From positions 30,802,322 to 30,866,321 of the forward strand of contig NC_061771.1 of assembly GCF_022458985.1 (NCBI RefSeq): DNA of 64,000 nt. Direction: 5' to 3'. The notes below the pieces were generated by a model. It made no database searches. It was given only the letters and a program-made list of their open reading frames with translations, and had not been told where the DNA came from. Source of the stretch: Mugil cephalus. Taxonomy: Eukaryota; Chordata; Actinopteri; Mugiliformes; Mugilidae. Positions 22,790 through 34,074 of this stretch are shown in pieces; positions within the stretch are counted from its first letter, which is position 1, and each line of letters starts with the position of its first letter. Made by a program: the position numbers and the translations under genes.

Positions 22790-24429
22790 ATGTCTGCTGC
22801 CAGATATCTGACATCTGAAAATCAGTTTCTGTGCTCCATCTGTCTGGTTGTGTTCACTGATCCAGTCACTACATCATGTGGACACAACTTCTGCAAACAC
22901 TGCATCACTCAACACTGGGATACAACTGAAATTTGTAAGTGTCCCCTGTGTAAAGAGATGTTTTACACAAGACCTGAAGATTAACACTTTGTTATCTGAG
23001 ATGGTTGCTCAGTTCAAACATGAAGCTCAACAGAAAGCCAGCAGCAGCAGCTCAGAGCAACAAGCTACCAAACCAGGAGAAGTTCCTTGTGACGTCTGCA
23101 CTAGAACCAAACTGAAGGCCCTGAAGTCCTGCCTGGTGTGTCTGCTCTCCTACTGTGACTCTCACCTGGAGCCTCATCTGACAGTGTCACGTCTGAAAAC
23201 ACATCAGCTGATCCACCCTGTGGACAACCTGGAAGACAGGATGTGTAGGAAGCATGATAAATGTCTAAAACTGTTCTGTAAGCCCGACCAGACATGTGTC
23301 TGCACGCTCTGCTCTGTTTTAGACCACAAGACACATGATGTTGTTCCTCTGAAAGAAGAATATGAAGGAAAGAAGGCAGAGCTGGGGAAGACAGAGGATG
23401 AAATTCAGCAGATGATCCAGATGAGATGACTGAAGATTGAGGAGATGAAAGAGTCTGTGAAGATGAGTAAAGATACTGCAGACAGAGAGAAAGCAGAAGG
23501 TGTTCAGGTCTTCACTGCTCTGAAGGAGTCTGTTGAGAGAGGCCTGGACCAGTTCATAAAGGAGATCGAAGACAAACAGAAAACAACAGAGAAACAGGCT
23601 GAAGGTTTCATCAAAGAACTGGAACAGGAAGTCTCTGAGCTGATGAAGAGGAGCTCTGAGGTAAAGCAGCTCTCACGCTCTGAAGACCACCTCCACCTCC
23701 TCCATAGCTTCTCCTTCCTGAAAGATGCTCCACCCACCAAGGACTGGACAGAGGTCAGCGTCCGTCCACCATCATATGAGGGGACTGTGGTCAAAGCTGT
23801 GACTCAGCTGGAGGAAACACTCAGTAAAGACATGAAGAAGCTTCTTGAGGCTGAGCTGAAGAGGGTCCAGCAGTATGCAGTGGATGTGACTCTAGATTCT
23901 GCTACAGCAAATCCTGCACTCATCCTGTCGGATAATGGAAAACAAGTTCACTGTGGTGACATGAGGAAGAATCTTCCAGAAAACCCAGAGAGATTTTCTA
24001 CATGTGTTAGTGTTTTAGGCAAGAAGAGTTTCTCTTCAGGTAGATTTTATTTTCAGGTTCAGGTTAAAGGAAAGACTGACTGGACTTTAGGAGTGGCCAG
24101 AGGGTCAATCAACAGGAAGGGAAACATCACACTGAGGCCTCAGAATGGTTTTCTGGTCTGTTAGGTTGAGAAATGGAAATGAATACAAAGCACTTTAGGA
24201 TACAACAGTGCGACTCTCTCTTGGTTCTCGTCCTGAGAAGGTGGGGGTGTTTGTGGATTATGAGGAGGGTCTGGTCTCCTTTCATGATGTAGATACTGCA
24301 GCTCTTATCTACTCCTTTACTGGCTGCTCCTTCAGTGATAAACTTTATCCATTCTTCAGTCCCTGTTTTAATGATGGTGGTAAAAACTCTGCACCTCTGA
24401 TCATCTGTCCTGTCAATCAAACTGTCTGA
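22790..24429 (+). pseudogene. T2: broken TRIM (RING-B-box-PRY-SPRY) gene
   Basis: Same build and start (MSAARYL...) as T1. The RING ligands are intact, but three lesions stop a full product: a 5-nt deletion after the RING, near 22977, shifts the frame and ends the first frame after 64 residues (stop 22982-22984); an in-frame TGA at 23427-23429 replaces an arginine codon (CGA in T4 and T5) at the start of the coiled coil; and a further frameshift near 24150 lies inside the SPRY. Downstream sequence still aligns with the family up to the usual stop at 24427-24429. A short RING-only product is conceivable, but decay is the simpler reading. The PRY patch differs from the other copies (VHCGDMRKNLPENPERF). 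Confidence 0.85.
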
Positions 24430-25237
24430 TCCATTTAATGATGAAGCTTTGAGATCAATGAATAAACACCCACTACTGACAGTGTAGTTAAAATGCTGGC
24501 ATTTCCCACTCACACTCTACTGGGGGATGGGATTATGTAGGCCTGCTGCTGTTGGCTAGGCTTGTTAGCTGGTGTCTTCTTGTTGGTTGCAAGTTGGTTG
24601 CTGGCTGCCAGCCTGCTGGTTGGTTTTTCAAATGAACTGGGCTTCTAAATGTGTTTTGTCTCAGATCTTGGCACAAGCGATTGTAACATCTTATCTTTGG
24701 TTGTAATTTTCCTCTGTTCATCCTGATATGTTATCTGTTCTGGTCCCTGTAGTCAGTTTTGTGAGTTCCTCTCATTCATACATGTGATTCAAAACCTTTA
24801 ATTAAATATCAATAAAAGATAAACCTTTGTCATTTTATATTCATTCCAAGTCTCAAGCAAATTATTTTCCAACTAACTCCAATTTTATTCCTAACAATGG
24901 CCACAAAGCTAGTAACCATTTCCAAAGAAAGCAGTTAACTGAAATACAGGTCACATATTTCATAAGACAACAGAATCACTGAAACATTCACCACATGTGA
25001 ACCAATGGAAACATCTCCTGTCAGATGTTTAGTAGCCTCTTTTAAAACCACCTACTGTCACCTAGTGGTGCAGTCATTCGACTTCCATCAACCACAGTAA
25101 TCTCCAGTGTTTGGTGCTGAGATGAAGGACAGGAGACGTTTAAGTGGTATCAGGAGACATGGCCATATGTAGCTTGATGACCTCTGTAGCCTCAATTTTT
25201 TATTGCCATTTTGTTGTTGATATTGGTTTTTGTGGTG
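24430..25237. other. T2 3' flank
   Basis: Contains the shared 3'-flank sequence (about 24700-24960, e.g. AATTTTCCTCTGTTCATCCTG) and the first half of the TRIM 3'-flank module (25038-25170). No gene. Confidence 0.5.
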
Positions 25238-25314
25238 ATAAAATAAAATAAAATAAAATAAAATAAAATAAAATAAAATAAAATAAAATAAAATAAAATA
25301 AAATAAAATAAAAT
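25238..25314. repeat. AAAAT pentanucleotide microsatellite
   Basis: About 15 uninterrupted AAAAT units. Confidence 0.95.
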
Positions 25315-25329
25315 ACTTTTGAAACTTGA

Positions 25330-25870
25330 ATTTTTTTTCCACCACACTTCTTGTTTTTCTTTTGCTGCCAGGATAAAGTGGTTGCTGCCATCTTCCTCCT
25401 TACACTTGATTATGGTGAACTTTTATGTATAAATGCTCTTCAAATTGTCTGTGATATCTGCATCCAGTGAATCATGGTGCCTTAAGGTTCATCATAGTTC
25501 ATATCATCATCACTGCACCTTATATGAAGAAGCTGAGTGGCCGTCTCTGGCAGCAGGCCGCCTTGGAACTCATTGCAGAAAACATTAAAATAAAAGGAAC
25601 TCATCGCCCTTAGATCTTTGAAAACCCATGCGAGAGACTTTGGAGCAGTTACATATCGCACTTGTTCTTGTTTTAATGTAAATCCACAGTCTTACTCCTG
25701 TTTTCTTTTTATCTTCCATGTATTTTATTTGTGTTATTGAGTAAGTTGCTGTTTGTTCCCAAGTGTCGAAACTTTCTAGGTTGCTTTCTTGGCCAGGCTT
25801 CCCTTGGAAAAGATATAATTTTATCTTGGCAGCATAGACCTTGTTAAATAAATGCTAATAATAAATAAAA
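25330..25870 (+). mobile_element. LINE reverse-transcriptase C-terminal fragment
   Basis: Resembles 41690-42380 and 59210-59905: TTTTGCTGCCAGG, CACTTGATTATGG (LDYG block), then GGAACTCATTGCAGAAAAC (the WNSLQ block), ending in a GTTAAATAAATGCTAATAAT-type tail. The middle is shorter here than in the T5 copies. Confidence 0.55.
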
Positions 25871-25914
25871 CTGCAAGTATTAAAATCACAAATCATAAAA
25901 TGTGGTGAATCATG

Positions 25915-26460
25915 GGAAATGCTTTGGAAACAGAGAACAAGTTCAACAAGTATATTTAGTATTAATGTAATCCACTATAATAACACACTTCAGCGAGGTA
26001 ATATTATTAGGAAACATGGCATGAACGCCAATTGCTATGCAGATGACACCCAGCTATATTTATTCAAGACTCCAGATGAAACTAATCAGCTGGTTAAACC
26101 CCAAGTCTTAAAAATATGAAGGATGACCTATAACTGGGATACCTGTATAATTGTGGGAGCTGTTGAGTAGCACCCCAATTTGCTCCCTGGGTGAAGCCCA
26201 CCTGAAGCTACAGCCCCCTGCTCCAACTGTACACACTACTGTGTGAACAAATCGATGGATCAAAATGCAGAGATGGAATTTCCCCATGAGGTATGAATAA
26301 TATTTTATTTTATTTTATTTTATTTTATTCAACTTCCTACTCTTAAACTCAGACCAAACAGAAGTCATTGTATTTGGCCCTAAACATCTCATCTCATTAT
26401 CATCATCTTTCTCTGGATGGCAGGTTACTATGAGAAACCTTGGTGTACTTACATAAAGCA
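25915..26460 (+). mobile_element. LINE reverse-transcriptase fragment upstream of T3
   Basis: Encodes [20 protein letters not shown], with the YADD catalytic box of LINE reverse transcriptase, then DETNQLVK. After an interruption that includes a TTTTA microsatellite (26305-26329) comes the TEVIVFGPKHL block. Confidence 0.7.
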
Positions 26461-26519
26461 TGTGACAAGGACCACCTTCTCTCTTGTTTTGTCCCTTACT
26501 CTATCTCATTTCCCATACA

Positions 26520-26872
26520 ACTGTTAGATTTTATTTTCAAGGTGTAATGACTTGTGATTCCTACAGACTCTGTGACAGAGACTATGTCCATGTCTTTATT
26601 TCAGGCAGAAAAACTATGGTGCAGTACCTTATTGTGTATTTGTTCTTATACTCATGTCTGAACTTGACGCAATAAATGAGTCATGATACAGAGCTGCAGT
26701 CAGAGGAGGAGCTAAACTGGAAAGACCAGAGTCAACGTCACTTTACTGAAATGAAAGTGAAAGTTTGTCAGAGCGACGGCAGAGCTGCAGTCCAGACAGA
26801 TATCTATGTTTTTGTCTGAAGAAAATTCAACTGAATCAGTCTGTTTTTTCTCAATATCTGACTCAAATACTG
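26520..26872 (+). promoter_or_regulatory. T3 promoter region with ISRE, and non-coding 5' exon
   Basis: Counterpart of the T1 leader block; exon end 26872 (CTG|GTGAGTAC), acceptor CAG ending at 27064. At 26748-26763 it reads GAAATGAAAGTGAAAG, containing GAAAGTGAAAGT, a textbook tandem (GAAANN) interferon-stimulated response element bound by IRF factors. This would place T3 under interferon control. The transcription start is not defined; a TTCTTATACTC motif lies near 26641. Confidence 0.6.
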
Positions 26873-27073
26873 GTGAGTACAGTTGATAATATTTACTGTG
26901 TTTCAACAACCAGCATCAAAACGTAGAGCTTCGGTCCAACAGGAAGTTCCACTCTTTGCACTTCACACTGACTCAGCATGTTTCTTTAGAAGTTCAATAA
27001 TTCATCAATAATCAATAAATCTCTACTTAAACTGTGTTTTTCTCTCTTTCTCTCTTGTTATCAGTGTGTAGAC

Positions 27074-28727
27074 ATGTCTGCTGCCAGATGTGTGAGATCT
27101 GAAGATCAGTTTCTGTGCTCCATCTGTCTGGATGTGTTCACTGATCCAGTCACTACATCATGTGGACACAACTTCTGTAAACACTGCATCACTCAACACT
27201 GGATCATAAGGGACACGATTCCAGTGTAATGATGTAAAAAAGTTATGAAGACAAGACCTGAACAAACATCAACAGTTTTGTTATCTGAGCTGGTTGTTGA
27301 TTGTTCAGACATGAAGCTCAACAGAAAGCCAGCAAGCCAGCAGTTCAGAGCAAAACTGCCAAAACCAGAGAAGTTCCCTGTGACGTCTGCACTGGAACCA
27401 AAAATGAAGGACCCTGAATTCCTGCTGTGGTGTGTTCTGCTTCCTACAGTGACTCTCACCTGGAGCCTCACCTGACAAATGCCACGCCTGAAAAGACATC
27501 AGCTGATCCACCCTGTGGACAACCTGGAAGACAGGATGAGTAGGGAAGCATGATAAACCTCTGGAGCTGTCTCGTAAGACTGACCTAGACATGTGTCTGC
27601 ATGCTCTGCTCTAGTTTTAAGACCACAAGAAACATGAGTTGTTGTTCCTCTAAAAAGAAGAATATGAAGGAAAGAAGGCGAGCTGGGAAGACAGAGGATG
27701 AAATTCAGCAGATGATCCAGAAGGACGACTGAAGATTGAGGAGAATGAAAGAGTCAGTGAATATGAGTAAAGATGGCTGCACAGAGAGAAAGCTAAATGG
27801 TGTTTCAGTCCTTCACTGCTCTGAAGGATTCTGTTAGAGAGAGGCCTGGAGCAGCTCATGAAGGAGATCGAAGACAAACAGAAAACAACAGAGAAACAGG
27901 CTTAAGGTTTCATCAAGATCTTGGAAACAGGAAGTCTTCACTGATGAAGTGGAGCTCTGAGGTAAAGCAGCTCTCACGCTCTGAAGACCACCTCCACTCC
28001 TCCAAAGCTTCTCCTCCCTAAAAAGCTGCTCCACCCACCAAGGACGGACAGAGGTAGCGTCTCTCGTCCACCATCATTATTGAGGGGACTGGGTGGTAGA
28101 GCTGTGACTCAGCTGGAGGAGAAACTCAGTAAAGACATGAAAAAGCTGCTTGAGGCTGAGCTGAAGAGGGTCCAGCAGTATGCAGTGGATGTGACTCTAG
28201 ATCCCGTTACAGCACATCCTGCACTTATCCTGTCTGATGATGGAAAACAAGTTCACTGTGGTGACGTAAGGAAGACTCTTCCAGACAACCCAGAGAGATT
28301 TTCTACATGTGTTAATGTTCTTGGAAATAAGGGTTTCTCTTCAGGCAGATTTTATTTTCAGGTTCAGGTTAAAGGAAAGACTGACTGGGATCTAGGAGTG
28401 GCCAGAGAGTCAGTCAACAGAAAAGGAAAACTCAAGCTGACTCCTAAAAATGGTTTCTGGACTGTATGGTTGAGAAATGCAAATGAATATTCAGCCAACG
28501 CTAGTCCTCCAGTGCGTCTCTCCCTTGGTTCTCGTCCTGAGAAGGTGGGGGTGTTTGTGGATTATGAGGAGGGTCTGGTCTCCTTTCATGATGTAGATAC
28601 TGCAGCTCTTATCTACTCCTTTACTGGCTGCTCCTTCAATGACAAACTTTACCCATTAGTCAGTCCTTTTCCTTGTAACAATGGCAAAAACTCTGCACCT
28701 CTGATCATCTTTCCAAAAAAGTGTTGA
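27074..28727 (+). pseudogene. T3: TRIM gene with many small indels and a 3' insertion
   Basis: The RING start (MSAARCVRSEDQF, then intact ligands to HCITQHW) is clean to about 27200. From there to about 28080 the sequence aligns with the family but is littered with one- and few-base indels, so B-boxes and coiled coil cannot be read in one frame. From 28100 to 28710 the PRY-SPRY is open and clean. The last codons are replaced: after SAPLII the frame runs into the Penelope-like insertion and ends FPKKC with a stop at 28725-28727, losing the usual CPVNQTV tail. It is either a true pseudogene or a gene hit by sequencing errors; in both cases the 3' insertion is real structure. Confidence 0.8.
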
Positions 28728-29341
28728 ATAAGGTCAGGTGGACTTGTAGAATTTTTTGAAGACATTTCGCCACTCTTCCGAGTAGCTTCTTCAGTTCTGA
28801 TAAACTAGTGGGAAATTGAGGTTTAAATATGAATAAACTCTGTGGGCAACACCCACCAAAAGTCTGGGTGGCCAGAAAGTGTAGTCACTAATTACCATAA
28901 TGGCTGGTTTTACCTGTCCTGAATGGGGGGAACTTTGTGCCTAGGCTGCTTACACTATGAATAGAGCTCTCACAAGGCTATTGTCAATGGGAGCCTGGAG
29001 GCTCAAAGTGTGAATGTTGTTGAAACTTCTTGGGGAGAGAAGTCAAAACTGAATTATAAATTGTTGGTAAATTAAATCTCAGGCCACCTCCTCTGTTTAG
29101 AGAAGGTTTTTCCACTTTGACATAGATGGCTTCCTTAACTCCTCTCTCAAACCATCTGTACTCTCTGGCCAGGACTTTGACGTTGGTATCTTCAAAGGAG
29201 TGTCCTTTGTCCTTCTCAGGTCGAGGTGGACTGCGTTGTTTCCTGATGAGCTGGCTCTCCTGTGTTGAGCCATGTGTTTGTGGATAGGTTGTTTTGTTTC
29301 CCCAATGAACAAGTCTCTACATTCCTCACTAGCTGAACAGT
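28711..29341 (-). mobile_element. Penelope-like retroelement fragment, GIY-YIG end
   Basis: Minus-strand translation gives LFIGETKQPIHKHMAQHRRA, then NAVHLDL and related blocks. These match the GIY-YIG endonuclease at the C-terminus of fish Penelope-like elements (usual form LYIGETKQPLHKRMAQHRR). The downstream part contains GAAGACATTTCGCCACTCTT, a 3'-region sequence common in such elements. It is a truncated copy sitting inside the 3' end of T3: TRIM sequence stops at 28710 and GTCCTGTCAATCAAA resumes at 29342. Confidence 0.7.
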
Positions 29342-30050
29342 GTCCTGTCAATCAAATTCTTACTGATTTATTGTTCTTGCACTCATTGCTAGTTTTTACG
29401 ATTGTTTAGAAACACCAGGCATAGAGGTGCTGTTCCTTTGTATTTTTGGTTTTGCGCATGTTAGAGTAGCTAGATAGTTTTTGTTTATGAACATTTACGT
29501 TTATTATGACCAACACTTTCACTTTAGTTTTAGAAAGAAAGCTCAGTTTTATTTTCAAGGAGTCCTCTTTTTGTTGTATTTCTTTATTTGATTTAACAGC
29601 ACCTGGAGGTCCATTTCTGTTATCCACATTGTCTTTCAAATAAATACGCATCTTACCACAATCTTTTCATCTGATTGTGCGTGTGTTACTTCCCTTTTCC
29701 CATAACGAGCTGGGGTGTGTAACAAGCGTTAATGTTCTTATTCACTCTCATTGCGTATGCTAAATGTTATTGCAACTGACGCTAATGAAAACCATCTAAT
29801 AAAAACTATAACTTCATCAGTAAGTAACTTGTTTCACACCGAGTGTTAATCTAAAAATTAACAGACTTGAAACATCTGTTCCGGCGTTGGTGTTGCTGGT
29901 GGGTCATTGTGCCGCCGCTGAGAAAAAATATTGTTATGTCCATCATGTTCTATGTGTAGCTACGTCCATCTGACAAATCTCAATTTGAACTCGCAGAATC
30001 ATCACAAGAAACAGCATCAGAGAGGAAGACACACTTCTTCTCGGCCGGGC
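29342..30050. other. Spacer, nothing recognised
   Basis: Begins with 15 bases of TRIM 3' sequence, then AT-rich DNA without a gene-like frame. The counterpart in copy B is 46817-47525. Confidence 0.4.
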
Positions 30051-31660
30051 AGGCTATGAACACAGATTACTTTCCTGCTGCTGCTGCCTCTCTGTTGGAC
30101 TCCGGTACTGCAGAAAGGCTACAGACCCTGGGACCATGGTGCATCGAGTGTGGTGCGACATATCTGGAGTCAAGGAGGGGAAGCCTGTCAAACCTCCCGC
30201 AGGTCCCAGCAGGAGGCAACACCAGTAAGCTAACTGAACAATGGTCTGAATACAGTCAAAACAAGAGGTGGAAAGCAGACGAGCCTAAGTGAGCTAAGCT
30301 CAAGGGTCCTGAAAAATATGCTACAGCTGGTGGAGACAAACCAGAGAAGTTATAAAGAGAAATCTCGGCAGAGAAAGACCTGCTTCAACAAAAGTTTCTA
30401 TGCAGTTTATATCTGAACACCTCAGGCAGCCAAAGAGTCGAAGCCTGACATGTTCCAATGGGGAAGTGGAGGATAGCATCTTCCTTTGGGGGAAAAGCAA
30501 TTGTCGCCAGAAAATGCAAGCATCCAGAAACACACATCAGTGATTAGCCAGATCATCAAGGAGGCCAAGAGGAGCAACAACACGCTTCCTGTGGCCTAGC
30601 TAGACCTCGCCAAAGCCTACCCACAAGTACCACATCAGGTAAAATTGGCAATTGGCAGAGACTTGAACAGGACATCATGGCAGAATGCACAATTTCAGTT
30701 ACTCTGTTTGTGGCTGCCATGACCTGTTACTCAAGGCAGGAGGGATGCAGTGCAGAGGGCCATTAGCAGATAACTGGATAAGACACCCAGACCGCAAAGC
30801 CTTCAAAATCCAGGAGCCTTTGCCTCCTGAAGGGAAAACAAACCCTGATAACACCTTTAGTATCCAGGGGTCAGAAATTCCTACTATCTAGGAGCAAGGA
30901 ATTCGCTGTCAATGAAAGTGTTATGATAGTACCCTGAAGGAAACCTTAAAATGACCACAACTCAACTGAATGCTTGGTTGAAGGAAATTGAGAACAGTTT
31001 GCTGCTGGGCACTATTATGTTTCCAGTAAGGACCATACCAAGACTCCAGTGGAGTCTGTTTGACTAACAGAAAGTCTACAAAGCTCAGTTTACCACTCTC
31101 GTCAGTTGTGGAAGAATTCAAGGCTGCCAAGGCAAGGGCAGTCTGTACGCTACTACTATCCAAGGAATTGATTGAATCATTGGCATGGTGTATCGGAAAC
31201 TATGGCACCAAGAGTTGGATAATGCTGATGCCAGAGGAAGAAGGGAGCTCGTGGGTCAAAAGGTCAGGGGTACAGCAGAAGAGGAAAATCGTATCAAAGG
31301 GGTGGAACTGCCCTTCCAGGCCTGTTGGATGCAGCAGGATGAGGTACTTGAGTGGCTGTTTTCTTAGAAGGGGCTCTGGGGTACTGCCCAGGGCAAGTTA
31401 AACTTTCTGCTATGTGCTGTAGCCAACCTCTTGCCACCACATCTTGACTGGATGTCCAAGGCAAAGTCCCTGTAGAGATTGCTAAATGGACCGAGCTGCA
31501 GAGAGTCAGGACCAACATACATCAGGCACAAACACCCAGATTCATGGCCTTTCAAACAGAGGGCAGAAAGGTTCCCAAGGCAAAGAAATTCAGGATCAGT
31601 GCATTACAAAAGACTGGGCCTCTATGCAGATGACTTAGAAGAGGTGTACAGTTAAAATAC
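30051..31660 (+). mobile_element. R2/NeSL-type LINE remnant
   Basis: Broken plus-strand pieces, in order: QIIKEAKRSNNTLPVA and LDLAKAYPQVPH (reverse-transcriptase A-box region), TTQLNAWLKEIENSLL, KLSLPLSSVVEEFKAAKAR, then NRIKGVELPFQACWMQ and GKLNFLLCAVANLLPPHLDW. This order matches the C-terminal half of fish LINEs related to R2/NeSL, which carry a restriction-like endonuclease. An N-terminal piece at 30056-30292 with CIEC is unassigned. No intact frame remains. Confidence 0.55.
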
Positions 31661-32099
31661 CTGTGACCCTGTGTATCTGCTGAGGATGCAGTAAGTGTTC
31701 CCGCATGCATACTGACTGCTCTTCCACAGTTCTATCCCAGGAGAGATCTTCAGTTGACATGTCTTAATTTGCTCTTGCAGCCTCTGCTTGTATCAAAGAA
31801 TGTTTGATGTTTATTTCATCAAGCAAATGTTTTTCCAGCCAGCCTCAGTTTATTGGTAATATCCCTGAAGAAGAATTTTGAAGTGTATCCTGAAATGAAC
31901 GGGGAGCCAGTGTAATTATGCAAGAATGGGAGTGATATGTCTCGCTTCTTTGACTTTGTTAATAACCAGGTGGAGATGGGAGGTGGTGGTCATACCTGAG
32001 TAGAGGGAGTTGCAGTAGTCCAGCCTGAATGAGGTGAATGCATGAAAAACTCGGTCGGAGGGTGATGGGAAGCGCCTGGTTTTTGAGATGTTCTGAGCT
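31661..32099. repeat. Dispersed repeat fragment
   Basis: About 31870-32090 has GAGTTGCAGTAGTCCAGCCT and flanking text of a kind often seen in fish dispersed retroelement tails. The rest is unassigned. Counterpart near 49150-49590. Confidence 0.4.
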
Positions 32100-32453
32100 G
32101 AAGGAAACTGCGGTGTGTGCTTCTACTGTATATCATGTTAATAGATGTGTGTCCCTCTCTCCATCTCGTTAAAGTTTGTTTTCAAGGTGTGCTGACTTGT
32201 GATTCCTACAGACTCTGTGTCAGACACTACGTCTGTGTCTATAGCTGAAAGAGAAACTAAGAGAGAGACTATTGTGGAATGTGTTTGTTTTTATATGCAT
32301 GTCTCAACTTGAAGTAGAAAACAAACAAAACTGCAGTCAGAGAGTTTGTCAAAGCGACGGCGACAGGGCTACAGTCCAGACAACTCTCTGTTTCTGTCTG
32401 AAGATAAATTAAAGAGTTCGTCTATTCTTTCTTAACATCTGACTCAAAGACAG
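32100..32453 (+). promoter_or_regulatory. T4a promoter region and non-coding 5' exon
   Basis: Counterpart of the T1 leader block, ending at a donor (ACAG|GTGAGTA, exon end 32453); the acceptor ends at 35793. The segment that holds the interferon element in T3 is missing: sequence runs from CTGCAGTCAGAGA almost directly into GTTTGTCA. The 5'-UTR intron is 3.3 kb, against 0.3 kb in T1, because of insertions. Confidence 0.5.
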
Positions 32454-33074
32454 GTGAGTAATCTGATAATATTCACTATATTTAAATAACTAGCATCAAA
32501 ATCCAGAGCTTTAGTCCAGACATTAGTGCTTTAGAATAAAATATAAAATACTAAAAAATTATCTGATTCAGTCCAGTTCCCACTAACACATCTGCCTCTA
32601 TTCATTCACTCTCTAGCTCAGTCTCTGCTCAGTCTCTGGTGAAGGAGGGACAAAGTCTGAATATTGGTCAGGGTTTCACATAATGTGAACACTATAGCGA
32701 CCTGCCAGGGTCTAATCTATTCAACCATAGTCTCAAAACAATTTAGAAATATTTTTGCACATTTCAAACAACAGTGTGCGTGTTTTTCTTGTGATTTCTT
32801 TTTTATCACACACTATGAATTTTGTTGGATAACTTTGTGTGCATGTTGTTTTTCCTATTACTCGTGAACATCCCTGAAATCACCAACTTCCGTCCACACG
32901 GACCATTCACCTGATCTGTTGAAAACGGCACAAGTTGTGAAGCTATTTGTGTTGTTCACTAACAAAAATTGATGTTACTACCGCCTCTGTTTAAAATCCA
33001 ATGTTTGTACTGATGTTTTTTAGACCATGGAGAGTAACATTATTAAGAGAGTTGGTCAAAACCCGGAGGAAATA

Positions 33075-34074
33075 GGGCGTATTCACACCAGGAAAGTCCA
33101 ATAGTTCACTTGCTTGGGTCTGGACCTTTTAAAAAAAATGCTTTTTTCGGTTTGTATTCACATTGCATTTTTTGACAAGTGGACCAACATTGTAAACAGA
33201 CCCATGTGTATCCCATAGCCACTAGGCCACTGGATATGATTATTGGCGGGATCTTTTACTTTAAGCTGACACTGCGTCGGAGTCCAGGTAAAGCCTATGT
33301 CACACATTTTCTTGGCGATTTGGCCGTAGACGTCAGTATTTTTGTGCATCTAGCAGCTGACATATGCTCTCCTCCAACCACATATCGAGGAGGCAGTGCG
33401 TCTCTTCTGTGCCCCACGCTGACCCACAGCTCATTGTTGGTATTAAATAGAAAAGAATGAAACGACGATCACGATCACAACGTTTTTGTGGACGAAACTG
33501 TAGCTTATTTTTCCTTTGGACAACTGCGGCTAATGGATTATACTGAGTTTGTTCAACTTCGTGGCATTGGTGGCTGTGAAGTTAAACAAATTTAATATCA
33601 TTTAAACATTAAACATTTAAGAATGAATGGGGAAAATTTAAGCTTTTTCGTTAGATATGTAATTATTCTAAATTTACATAATGTAAAAAGGACATTGCTT
33701 CTGTTAATTAAATGCGGGATGCCCTACACGTCTCAGGCTTTTCTGTGTTGTATTGGTGGTTCAAAGGTGGCTCAGTTTTTTCCGTAAATATTAATTACAT
33801 TAAAAGGTACTGTTGTCCTGACAAGATCCCTCTTGTGTGTATGGTGAATTGTTACAAACGGAATCCCGTTTAATCTGTAAAGACGCTGAGATGTCTCACG
33901 GACTCTGGTGCGAACCAAACAAGTGAACCGAGTCCCAGCTGCGGGGGTTGTCTCAGTTCACTTGTTTGGTCCGCACCAGAGTCCGCTGATTTGTACTCAC
34001 ACCTACCCAAAAGGTCCGCACCACAGAAAAGGTCTGTTTCAAGCAGACTAAACAAGCCTGGTGTGAATACGACC
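33075..34074. mobile_element. 1.0-kb PIF-Harbinger-like element with internal hairpin
   Basis: The two ends carry inverted repeats sharing CGTATTCACACCAGG (left tip GGGCG, right tip GGTCG). The flanks ATA and TTA are compatible with a 3-bp target duplication. A minus-strand frame at 33158-33349 gives VYGQIAKKMCDIGFTWTPTQ, like the Myb/SANT-type DNA-binding domain carried by Harbinger elements. At 33899-33985 there is a near-perfect inverted repeat. It is non-autonomous and lies inside the T4a 5'-UTR intron. Confidence 0.6.
33899..33985. repeat. Near-perfect hairpin
   Basis: The left arm from CGGACTCTGGTGCGAACCAA and the right arm ending TTGGTCCGCACCAGAGTCCG pair over more than 30 bases, with a GC-rich loop of about 20 bases. 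Confidence 0.85.

Noticed and set aside
22790-22984. T2 as a functional RING-only mini-TRIM
   Set aside because: The 64-residue frame ends by a frameshift and the rest of the gene carries further lesions, so decay is the simpler explanation.
25238-25314. Regular short repeat considered as a CRISPR-like array
   Set aside because: It is a simple AAAAT microsatellite without spacers, in an evidently vertebrate genome.
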